This document shows, one piece after another, positions 56,788-64,000 of a DNA stretch of 64,000 nt; the first letter of the stretch is position 1; every line of letters begins with the position of its first letter. Origin of the DNA: Tumebacillus flagellatus (GTDB lineage: Bacteria > Bacillota > Bacilli > Tumebacillales > Tumebacillaceae); NCBI RefSeq assembly GCF_000714935.1, contig NZ_JMIR01000018.1, forward strand, positions 20,108-84,107, given 5' to 3'. Position numbers and translations under genes: made by a program. The notes beneath the pieces are model-generated. The model ran no database searches, was not told the DNA's origin, and saw nothing but the letters and a program-made list of their open reading frames with translations.

Positions 56788-59727
56788 TCACGTTCCGATC
56801 CACTCTTTGCGCAATGCAAAAATGTCTCTCAGTTCTTGATTCGACATCTCGGTAATCCAATTCTCACCGCTGCCTACAATTTGCTTGCTCAGACCTTGCT
56901 TGCGTTCGATCATCTCATCAATCCGCTCTTCCAGCGTCCCAAGCGTCACGAATTTGTGCACTTGCACGTCTCTCGTCTGCCCGATCCGAAAGGCGCGGTC
57001 TGTCGCTTGATCCTCGACGGCAGGGTTCCACCAGCGATCAAAATGAAACACATGGTTGGCGGCGGTCAAGTTCAATCCGGTTCCTCCTGCTTTTAGCGAG
57101 AGGATAAAAACCCCGGCGGACGCAGCGTTCTTCTCGGTCGACGACTCTTGAAACTGATCCACGAGCCGATCCCGCTTCGCCTTCGGGATACCTCCATGCA
57201 AAAACAACACCGGCTCGCGCAATTTCCGCTCCAGCATCTGTTGCAACAGGTTCCCCATCTCTACGTATTGTGTAAAAATGAGGCATTTGTCACCCTCACT
57301 GCGTACTTCCTCCACAAGCTCCAACAAGCGAACCACTTTGTTGGAACGCTGCTCGGCATTCGAAGTGATTTCCTCCTTCAACAGCAACGTCGGATGATCA
57401 CAGATTTGTTTGAGCTTCGTCAACGCGCCTAAGATCAGTCCTTTTTTCGCCATGCCTTCCGCCGTTTGCAGCTTTTCAAACAGCTCCTGCACGACATGTT
57501 CATACAACGCCCCTTGTTCCACCGTTAACGAAACATACGTCTTCATCTCATTCTTCTCCGGCAGATCCAACTGGATGGCGGGGTCTTTTTTCACCCTGCG
57601 CAACAAAAACGGACGAATCAGCATCTGAATCTGTGCAATCCGTTGCGTGTCGTTGTTCTTTTCAATCGGGTTGACGTACGATTTCGTAAACGCTGACAGG
57701 CTGCCGAGATACCCAGGATTCAGAAAATCCAGGATCGACCACAACTCGGTCAATCGGTTCTCAATCGGTGTCCCTGTCAACGCGATTCGATGATTGGCTT
57801 CCAATTGACGAAGCGCCTTCCGGTGCTTCGTATGGGTATTTTTAATCGTTTGCGCTTCATCGAGGCAAATCGCATCCCACTTGACTCTTTCCAAGTCTTC
57901 TTGATCCAGATGGGCAAGCGTATAAGAGGTGATAACCAGATCAGCGTCCCTTACCGTTTCCAAAAAAGAATCTTCTTTGGCACGCGGGGAGCCATAGTGG
58001 ACATACACCCGCAGCGAGGGAGCAAATCGCTGCAGTTCTTTTTGCCAATTGCCTAGCACAGACGTCGGACACACCAGCAGGGACGGCCCCGTCGTCCCCC
58101 TCTCTCTGGAAGCGAGCAGATACGCAATGAATTGAAGGGTCTTCCCAAGCCCCATATCATCCGCCAAACAACCGCCAAGACCGTATTGACGCAAAAACAG
58201 CAGCCATGACACCCCTTCCAACTGATAACCGCGCAAGTTCGCTTGCAGCGTCGCAGGCGGTGAAATCCGCGGAATCGACGAAACCTCTTGCAAGTGATGG
58301 ACGAACGCTTGCAGATAGGAGTTTAACTCCACCTCAATCTGCAAATCAGCCAACTGATCTCCCGGATCGCCGCTCTCTTTCACAGCAGCCTCGTCCGCAA
58401 GTTGCCGTGTTTCTTCCCGTTGGAGTCCCAGCCAGTGCAGTTCTAACACGTCGCGCAAGGAGAGTCCATTGTTTTTCTGTACACGGCGAGCGGTCGACAT
58501 CACTTGGTTGAGAAACTGTTGATCCAGTTGAATCCAGCGTCCTCGTATCGAGATCAACCGCTTTTTCTCAGCCACGATACGGGCAAATTCCGCTTCCGTC
58601 AGCTCCATGTCCCCCACCACAACACGCCAGTCAAACTGCACGATTTGATCCAATCCAAACAACGACTGCTTGGAGGAACCTACGGTCGATCTGACCTTGG
58701 CTTTCAAACGCGGTGTACGAGAACGTAGTTCTTCCCACCAAGCAGGCACGAGGACGGAACATCCCGCCTGCATCAATTTGGGGCTTTCCTGCTCCATGAA
58801 GGCTAACGCTTGTTCATCATCGAGTTCCGCCTTGGGTTGCTCCGCCCGCTCTTCTGACTGGAGCCATGGGATGATCTGCAGGAGTTTCGTTACTTCTTGC
58901 TTCGTGCGAGGCACCCAGTAAGGCTGCCAATGAACAGGTACGTCTCCTTCGACGGGAGTTCCCAACAGATCCGTTTCCACAACCAGACTTGGATTCTCCA
59001 GATCCTGCACGAGAAAACGCAAGTGCCAGAGATCGTGTTCTGCGTTGGGTTCCATCAGTTGCACAGACAAGCGAAACGGAACGTCATCTCGCTTCCATCC
59101 AATCCGCACAAGCCACTCTTCTTCCTTCATCCACTCCGTCGCTTGAGCATTCGAAAGCGATGCCGAGACCGTGTCCAAGATTGGGTTTTCATCCAACACC
59201 CTCTGCAAAGCTGCCGTTATTTCGGGTTCTCGTTGAGAGAGATCAAGGACTACCTGATCAAACCATTCGTTCCAATAGGAGACCTCCTCCCTGAGACTCT
59301 CCTGTACCGGAATCTGCGAAGCCGCCTCTCCCGTAGAAGGCAACCGCAACTGCCATCCCAAGCGCCCTGATTTCCAGCATTCATAGGAAGGAACAAACCA
59401 CCCCTGCGAGAGGGCGGTTACGTACACGTGAGCGATCTGTTGCAACTTCATCAGCCCTTCCTCCCACTGAAGCGATACATGCAACGAAGGGCGTGGCGTC
59501 GTTAGAAACGAAACGGCCGTATAGGGGGAGAGAAGGAGTCCGGGACGTTCCTCCCGATGTGCCGATTCAATTCGGGTTCCGTAAAACGAGCGGGAATCCC
59601 AAGCGAAGAGAAGGGACTTCAGTCGCCGAGCGGGATACGAACGTCCGGTCTCATCTGTTGCAAAGAGAAATAGTTCTCCTGTTGTCAGTCGTGTGCCCTG
59701 CAACACCAGTACGCTTTGTGCCATCAT
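56788..59727 (-). CDS. SNF2-family DEAD/DEAH-type helicase
   Basis: A 979-residue protein. About 480 N-terminal residues form the SNF2-associated region of bacterial members. The ATPase core follows: GCLADDMGLGKTLQFIAYLL (Walker A), CLDEAQTIKNTHTKHRKAL (DEAQ box) and ALTGTPIENRLTELWSIL. The second core domain has LIFTQYVEMGNLLQQML and FDRWWNPAVEDQATDRAFRI. It is a double-stranded-DNA translocase likely to act in repair or chromatin-like remodelling. The ATG overlaps the stop of the SWIM gene (ATGATG). SWIM protein and SNF2 helicase are a standard bacterial pair. Confidence 0.92.
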   Translation of the reverse strand: MMAQSVLVLQGTRLTTGELFLFATDETGRSYPARRLKSLLFAWDSRSFYGTRIESAHREERPGLLLSPYTAVSFLTTPRPSLHVSLQWEEGLMKLQQIAHVYVTALSQGWFVPSYECWKSGRLGWQLRLPSTGEAASQIPVQESLREEVSYWNEWFDQVVLDLSQREPEITAALQRVLDENPILDTVSASLSNAQATEWMKEEEWLVRIGWKRDDVPFRLSVQLMEPNAEHDLWHLRFLVQDLENPSLVVETDLLGTPVEGDVPVHWQPYWVPRTKQEVTKLLQIIPWLQSEERAEQPKAELDDEQALAFMEQESPKLMQAGCSVLVPAWWEELRSRTPRLKAKVRSTVGSSKQSLFGLDQIVQFDWRVVVGDMELTEAEFARIVAEKKRLISIRGRWIQLDQQFLNQVMSTARRVQKNNGLSLRDVLELHWLGLQREETRQLADEAAVKESGDPGDQLADLQIEVELNSYLQAFVHHLQEVSSIPRISPPATLQANLRGYQLEGVSWLLFLRQYGLGGCLADDMGLGKTLQFIAYLLASRERGTTGPSLLVCPTSVLGNWQKELQRFAPSLRVYVHYGSPRAKEDSFLETVRDADLVITSYTLAHLDQEDLERVKWDAICLDEAQTIKNTHTKHRKALRQLEANHRIALTGTPIENRLTELWSILDFLNPGYLGSLSAFTKSYVNPIEKNNDTQRIAQIQMLIRPFLLRRVKKDPAIQLDLPEKNEMKTYVSLTVEQGALYEHVVQELFEKLQTAEGMAKKGLILGALTKLKQICDHPTLLLKEEITSNAEQRSNKVVRLLELVEEVRSEGDKCLIFTQYVEMGNLLQQMLERKLREPVLFLHGGIPKAKRDRLVDQFQESSTEKNAASAGVFILSLKAGGTGLNLTAANHVFHFDRWWNPAVEDQATDRAFRIGQTRDVQVHKFVTLGTLEERIDEMIERKQGLSKQIVGSGENWITEMSNQELRDIFALRKEWIGT

Positions 59728-61262
59728 GGGAGTAACTTTCCTTTCTCCAGTTCTTCTTGGAACGCACGATACCGCTTGTACGTGACGCTGAGGATTTCGA
59801 TATAGCGCTCCCAACGGCGCTCTTCTTTGAGTTTTTTATAATGAGTTTTCAGTTTTTTCAAGAGCTTGACCGCCCTCTTGTAGGAGTCGCGGTTTTTTTC
59901 AAGAATGTGCTTCTCCGCCGCTTGATGATAGAGCGGCAATAGCAGGCGGCGGTCCTGCGCTTCGACTTGCTTCAGATCACCCGCGTGCAACTCCATCGGG
60001 GACGTTTCTGTAAAGAGATGCAAGTCCACCCATTGCTGAAATTTTCCTCGTTCCATCAGGTAGCGGGCATAGTTGACAGCACTGTCAGGCAACAAGTCCA
60101 CGAGGGTTTGCTCCCAGTCGTTGTCATAGGCTGGGTTGTTCTGCCCGACGATCTCCCAATACTGGAGGTAGCTCATCAGCACATCACGAGTAGCCGACTG
60201 AATTCGCGGTTTCAGCCAGGTGAGCCATGCAACCATTCGGCTCCACTCTTCATCGTTTAAGAACATTTGCAGGTGCGGGAAACACCACGTCAAATCTGGA
60301 GCGTGAAGCGTGCTTGCCAGTTCCATCGCTTGCTGGTCGCGGCCAAATTGGATCTCAAAATACAACAGTGCCTTGATTACTCCATCACGCCCAAACGCTG
60401 AGAGCTGCGGTTTGGGAAGTTCTGCACGCAAGCGTTGCATCTCCTCACGCATCCACTCCCCAACGAGGAGCAGTCGATTCCAGAGAAACCCGTAGACAAG
60501 CGACCAATCGGTGATCGTTTCTTCATCGTGAAACGCGTTTTGAACCAGATAGTCCTTCGTGCTCAGCACGAAAGGTTCGTACTCGTCGCGGAGTTTTTCT
60601 CTGTCCAAGTGTGAAACGATCTCCACGAGTTCCGAAAACCACTCCTGCGACCTCCGGCGGTAAAACGAAAAACTGTCATAAAAGTACAGGTCTCCTCGTC
60701 TGTACTTTTCCTCGATGTGGTTCACCAAAAACAACCACACATGCAGGCGGTACATCCAACGCGTGGTGGAGTTCCACGTTTCGCAATAGGAGTCAAGCTT
60801 TGTTCTCCCTTGCAGGTACAGTGAATCGAAGGAGGTAGCGGTTCGCAATCCCTTCTCGTTCACTTGCGTCTGAAAAAACTGATGCCACTCCTCGACTGAA
60901 TCCGACTCTTTCGGGCCGATGCTTGCCGGTTTCGAAACTTGATTTCCCTTGCGTATCATGTTCGGGTGCAGAAACTCGATGGGGTGTTGCCCCTCATAAT
61001 CGAACACTTCAAAAATAACCGCCGCCATATGTTTGCAGTAGTCATCGTACGGACATGTACAGGAACTAGCGGAGAAGTTCATAAGATTGATTCGTACACG
61101 ATACGAATTCGTCCCCACCACAACGGCTTCGTATCCCATTTCTTTTTGGGTCAAGTTCCTGACCGCACGCTCTAGAAAGTAGTTCCAACCGCGCTTAAGT
61201 ATCGTATTTGTAAAATAAGGGCGAATGTGGTTTGTGATATGCTCTATGTCCACCATGAACAT
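59724..61262 (-). CDS. SWIM zinc-finger protein
   Basis: A 512-residue protein with the SWIM motif SCTCPYDDYCKHMAAVIF near residue 70 (CxC then CxH), followed by a long helical region. SWIM domains bind DNA or proteins, and bacterial members occur with SNF2 helicases as here. GGAGC stands nine bases before the ATG at 61262. The stop overlaps the helicase start, so the two are translationally coupled. Confidence 0.9.
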   Translation of the reverse strand: MFMVDIEHITNHIRPYFTNTILKRGWNYFLERAVRNLTQKEMGYEAVVVGTNSYRVRINLMNFSASSCTCPYDDYCKHMAAVIFEVFDYEGQHPIEFLHPNMIRKGNQVSKPASIGPKESDSVEEWHQFFQTQVNEKGLRTATSFDSLYLQGRTKLDSYCETWNSTTRWMYRLHVWLFLVNHIEEKYRRGDLYFYDSFSFYRRRSQEWFSELVEIVSHLDREKLRDEYEPFVLSTKDYLVQNAFHDEETITDWSLVYGFLWNRLLLVGEWMREEMQRLRAELPKPQLSAFGRDGVIKALLYFEIQFGRDQQAMELASTLHAPDLTWCFPHLQMFLNDEEWSRMVAWLTWLKPRIQSATRDVLMSYLQYWEIVGQNNPAYDNDWEQTLVDLLPDSAVNYARYLMERGKFQQWVDLHLFTETSPMELHAGDLKQVEAQDRRLLLPLYHQAAEKHILEKNRDSYKRAVKLLKKLKTHYKKLKEERRWERYIEILSVTYKRYRAFQEELEKGKLLP

Positions 61263-61353
61263 CCTGCTTGCTCCTTCTGACGAATTCTCTGGTACTCATT
61301 AGCAATAAGTATAGCAGAGAGTGCGTCGTGACACTTCGAATCCATTCAGATCG

Positions 61354-61388
61354 CAAAAAAAGCGAGGAATCGTGCGCTCCTCGCTTTT
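61354..61388. terminator. Terminator after the YdeI-like gene
   Basis: GCGAGGA and TCCTCGC form a perfect stem; the minus-strand side is followed by seven T. Confidence 0.85.
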
Positions 61389-61968
61389 ACGGGTAGAGTT
61401 TTTGGTTGCTGTTGAGCATCTCGATGAACTTGTCGATTCGGGCTTGTCTCGTTTCTGCTTTTTTTGCGGTTTGAATTCGGTGGCAGAAGGAGTATTGATT
61501 CTGGCGGTTGAGTGATTCAAAAAACGCTCTGGCTCGGTCATTTTTTGCAAGTTCCGTTTGAAAGTCCTCGGGGATCGTGAAGTTGCGTTGGGATTCGTAG
61601 GCCGCGTCCCAACGTCCGTCCTCCTTGGCGGCGTTGACTTCCTTGATTCCGCTGGGTTTCATCAGGCCGGACGAGAGGAGTTGCGCGACTTTCTCGACGT
61701 TGACCTTTGACCACACGCTCTTGGGTCTTCTTGGGGTGAACTTTTGCAACCACGCGTCCGCGTCGAATGCTTTTTTCTGCCCGTCGATCCAGCCGTAGCA
61801 GAGAGCTTCTTCGAGGGCTTCGGAGTAGGAGAGGGTGGTGAGCGGGGAGTCTTTTTTTGCTAGTTTTAGCCAGACTCCTTTGGGTTGTTCATGGTGGGAC
61901 TCCAACCACAGTTCCCAGTCGCTTTGCGTTGCAAACAGTAGAATCGGAATTCCGGCGAGTTCTTCCAT
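61387..61968 (-). CDS. YdeI/OmpD-associated family protein
   Basis: A 193-residue soluble protein with the family pattern: WLESHHEQPKGVWLKLAKK, the sharp SYSEALEEALCYGWIDGQKK, FTPRRPKSVWSKVN and a late NRQNQYSFCHRIQTAKKAET. The function is unknown; the family is widespread in soil bacteria. Its ATG overlaps the stop of the SRPBCC gene (TAATG), so they are coupled. Confidence 0.88.
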   Translation of the reverse strand: MEELAGIPILLFATQSDWELWLESHHEQPKGVWLKLAKKDSPLTTLSYSEALEEALCYGWIDGQKKAFDADAWLQKFTPRRPKSVWSKVNVEKVAQLLSSGLMKPSGIKEVNAAKEDGRWDAAYESQRNFTIPEDFQTELAKNDRARAFFESLNRQNQYSFCHRIQTAKKAETRQARIDKFIEMLNSNQKLYP

Positions 61969-62402
61969 TATTTCAGAAGTGCCGCTCGGAGATTGGTGAC
62001 GCCGAATTCCAAGTAGGCTTTCAAGCAGGACAGCATGTAGACCCAGCCTTCTTTGTTATCGAGCATGGTGTTGAGAAGTTCGTCTCCGCTGCCGGTGAAG
62101 CCCTCTTCCTTGACTTCGATGATGGTGCTTTCGTTCTCTTGCTCGGTCAGTGTGATGGTGACGACGTTGCCCGCTTCTGCGGCGCCCCACTGGAAGATGA
62201 TCTTTTTATGGGTATCGACTTCCAGGATTTTGATGTCTACTTGGGCATTGTATTCCTCGTAGCGCAGAGTGATCGTCTTGCCCGCTTCCCATCTTGCGGA
62301 GCTGGAGGAGAACCAGAAGTTCGCGATCTTGGACGGATCGACGAAGGCTTCGAAAACCTCGTGCGCGGGCTTGCGGATGATGAATTTGGTGAGGTTGTTC
62401 AT
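61968..62402 (-). CDS. SRPBCC (AHSA1-like) domain protein
   Basis: A 144-residue protein of the START/SRPBCC fold: KPAHEVFEAFVDPSKIANFW at the start, a strand-rich middle with GAAEAGNVVTITLTEQENES, and the late GWVYMLSCLKAYLEFG that forms the long C-terminal helix. Such proteins bind hydrophobic ligands or chaperone partners. It is the first gene of the pair with the YdeI-like gene. Confidence 0.85.
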   Translation of the reverse strand: MNNLTKFIIRKPAHEVFEAFVDPSKIANFWFSSSSARWEAGKTITLRYEEYNAQVDIKILEVDTHKKIIFQWGAAEAGNVVTITLTEQENESTIIEVKEEGFTGSGDELLNTMLDNKEGWVYMLSCLKAYLEFGVTNLRAALLK

Positions 62403-62632
62403 GGGATAATCACTGCCTTTCCAACGGGGGTCAAGTTCGTATCGTTTCTATTCGCCCTTTTACGACCGGCTATTTTTTTCCGCAATGAGGCGGTAAAACA
62501 ATAGGGTGGCGGTTTGTGAAAGAAGGTAGATGCAGTAGGAATAGTAGATCCTATACCCTTTATTATAATGAAAAACTCCCGCTCGCACACAGACCCATTC
62601 AAACGCAACGGAAGCCAAGGAACAACCTGCAA

Positions 62633-62964
62633 TTAAAAAATGATCCTGATTCCTCGGACCCTGAATCGATCATAGACATAGATAAAAAAATAGCCTAATG
62701 GAGCGTAAAAAAATACACAACAAAATCCATAATCGTATACGTCGGCCCGTCAATAATGTCATACAGGTCGAAAATATGACCGCCAATCGAATTGTCGAGC
62801 ACGCAGGCCACCGTAGAGCTAAAAAGCAACAACAGACACGTTACAGATCGCGGAAAACGTTTCGGAAGCACGTACATCAATCCATAGAAAACAGCGAGGC
62901 ATCCCAGCAAAAAACAATCGTTCAAATCGAATGCGCCTTCGTCAAAGGGCATGTAGCCGCTCAT
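62633..62964 (-). pseudogene. CBO0543-like membrane protein, frameshifted at a T7 run
   Basis: Frame 1 (ATG at 62964 to stop at 62695) encodes 89 residues with two membrane helices, ending TIMDFVVYFFTLH. If one base is gained at the seven-T run near 62706-62712 (minus strand), the frame continues YAPLGYFFIYVYDRFRVRGI, which is the C-terminal end expected of CBO0543-type membrane proteins, to a stop at 62633. The gene is thus broken by one base in a homopolymer; a sequencing error or slippage is also possible. The ATG overlaps the preceding gene's stop (ATGA). Confidence 0.6.
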
Positions 62965-63425
62965 CTTTGTCTGCACATCCTTTCGAAGCCCTGTACTGCG
63001 AGAAGGGTAAGAAAAAACAAAATCAATCGGTACCCTACCAGTGCCGGCAACTGCCAACTCCCCGTATAGGTGATCAAATTCAAATAGCGGGAGAGGAAAT
63101 CGAGAGCCCCTACCACGCAGAGAGAGATCAAAAGAAGCGTTGTTTTTTTGCGCAAATCGGTTTGATGTAAAGAGGCATTGAGTACGAGAGCCAACAGAGC
63201 GGGGATGATGAAGCTTTGATACAGCGAAAAGGAGACGTACCGCGCAGCATCTCTTGTTAGCAAGTACATATGAATGGGGTCGGAAAGCAAGTATGCGATG
63301 TTTGTATTCACGAAGCTCAGAAACAAAAACACGAAACTGAGATGTTGGATGGACACCCGTTTGGGCAGCATGAATAAGATTCCGACAACGAACCAACTCA
63401 AGGCCAAGTAGAAGGAGATGATCAT
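62961..63425 (-). CDS. Multi-helix membrane protein, unrecognised
   Basis: A 154-residue membrane protein with about five helices (for example ISFYLALSWFVVGILFMLP and YRLILFFLTLLAVQGFERM). I cannot name the family. GGAG stands nine bases before the ATG. It overlaps the start of the frameshifted membrane gene, so the two form an operon. Confidence 0.65.
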   Translation of the reverse strand: MIISFYLALSWFVVGILFMLPKRVSIQHLSFVFLFLSFVNTNIAYLLSDPIHMYLLTRDAARYVSFSLYQSFIIPALLALVLNASLHQTDLRKKTTLLLISLCVVGALDFLSRYLNLITYTGSWQLPALVGYRLILFFLTLLAVQGFERMCRQR

Positions 63426-63543
63426 TTTGAGGACTCCTGACTCGTGCGTTTCCGTTTTCCTTGTTATGAGAATTAACGAAATTAGTTATGCGCCCCGGTA
63501 TGAAACAAAAAATGCCCTCCCGATTAAGAAGGCGACAACATGA

Positions 63544-63937
63544 TCCTGCACAAGCTGGTCATCGCTGCTGACTTGGATGCGCGACATGATCTCCACACCT
63601 GTCCAGGAATTCTCGGGTCTCCCCGCCGCCCTCGCCTTCATCGCCCTGGTAGATGACGCCGATGCCATGGCCCATTGGGAGTACGGCTCGTAGTAATGGA
63701 GACGGTACTCGCAACCGTTGAGGAGCAGATGTGGTCTGTGAGGTCATTTTTGCCGCTACTGTTCCTTCTCTTCTAGAGAGGGAGTTTAAGCGAACGGTGC
63801 TCGTGGCGAAGCAGGAGTGGTTGCGCGGTGTATTCGCCGATCTGGAATCGGGGAAGCTTGCGTTGCATGAGAAATGGCTCCGGGAGATGTCCTCTAAGCT
63901 GGATGTGCCGGAGAAAGGGAAGTCTTTGTTGGGAAGA
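63544..63937 (+). pseudogene. Decayed PadR-like regulator remnant beside a group II intron
   Basis: Three plus-strand pieces in different frames have coding-like composition. 63544-63693 ends LAFIALVDDADAMAHWEYGS before stops; a short piece begins at the ATG at 63696; 63731 onward reads LLEREFKRTVLVAKQEWLRG and LHEKWLREM. Together they resemble the C-terminal half of PadR-type regulators, broken by frameshifts. The last frame meets a TAG in the intron sequence. The match is pattern-level only. No intact gene is seen between 63426 and the intron. Confidence 0.35.
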
Positions 63938-64000
63938 ATCGAGTAGGAGGGGGTGGTTAACCCCCGTCCTCTCACACCACCGTACGTACCGTTCGGTATA
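63938..64000 (-). mobile_element. 3' end of a group II intron (domain V/VI), rest beyond the window
   Basis: On the minus strand the sequence ACGGTACGTACGGTGGTGTG matches the 3' arm of domain V as I know it from bacterial group II introns. GAGAGGACGGGGG and ACCCCCTCCTACTCGAT then form a domain VI hairpin and end in AT. The 3' splice junction would be at 63938. The intron's reverse transcriptase gene should lie beyond 64000. Confidence 0.65.

Noticed and set aside
62516..62698. 60-codon plus-strand frame
   Set aside because: It has no ribosome site or recognisable product and lies antisense to the tail of the frameshifted membrane gene.
1..64000. CRISPR arrays, tRNA or rRNA genes, complete insertion sequences
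   Set aside because: I saw no regularly spaced repeats, no cloverleaf or rRNA sequence, and no transposase with terminal repeats.

Overview
The window comes from a Gram-positive, spore-former-type bacterium of the Bacillales. The DNA is moderately GC-rich, Shine-Dalgarno sites are strong, TTG and GTG starts are frequent, and the gene set fits (Roc arginine catabolism, WXG100/EssC secretion, SLH protein, TRAP-type trp leader). A Tumebacillus/Alicyclobacillaceae-like organism is my best guess; this is inference.

Layout. 0-6.8 kb: the 5' end of a probable trpE on the minus strand behind a leader with about eleven NAG triplets (a TRAP target), an APH-type kinase, an M48 protease, tenA-DUF952, a decayed AmmeMemoRadiSam gene, an orphan immunity-like gene, a hydrolase and a GNAT protein. 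6.8-12.8 kb: a complete arginine/ornithine catabolic island (rocA, rocD, sigma-54 activator rocR, permease rocE) with a textbook -24/-12 promoter. 12.9-40 kb: the centrepiece, a type VII secretion locus (WXG100 protein, YukD-like protein, EssC-type ATPase) interleaved with a Tad/Flp-pilus-like operon (CpaB-like, TadZ-like proteins, TadA ATPase, TadB/C-like protein, bitopic pilin-like proteins, SLH and giant surface proteins). It is bracketed by two copies of a cassette: small WXG protein, convergent membrane protein, WXG-lipase fusion. 40-45 kb: a glycosyltransferase and a LacI-controlled sugar-acid transporter with gluconokinase. 45-47.4 kb: an immunity-gene array made by duplication beside a low-molecular-weight phosphatase. 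47.4-54 kb: an MFS exporter behind a ykkC-family riboswitch, DUF72, DUF2306 and DUF695/RraB genes, and a divergent XRE-cupin regulator and MFS pair. 53.9-54.35 kb: two tandem short genes, 38 and 36 codons, that look like class I lanthipeptide precursors without a modification enzyme in view. 54.4-64 kb: a chemoreceptor, a SWIM/SNF2 helicase operon, small housekeeping-like genes, a frameshifted membrane gene, a PadR-like remnant and the 3' end of a group II intron.

How the parts work together. The Roc genes convert ornithine through glutamate semialdehyde to glutamate after RocE-type uptake. In the central region, EsxA/YukD/EssC would form the core of a WXG exporter and the two WXG-lipases are plausible effectors with overlapping membrane immunity genes. 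The Tad-like operon supplies a second set of ATPases and membrane proteins whose link to type VII secretion is inferred only from gene order. Several regulatory RNAs or sites are readable directly: the TRAP leader with a Shine-Dalgarno-sequestering hairpin, the ykkC-type terminator switch, a sigma-54 promoter, and a perfect 11-bp LacI-type operator.
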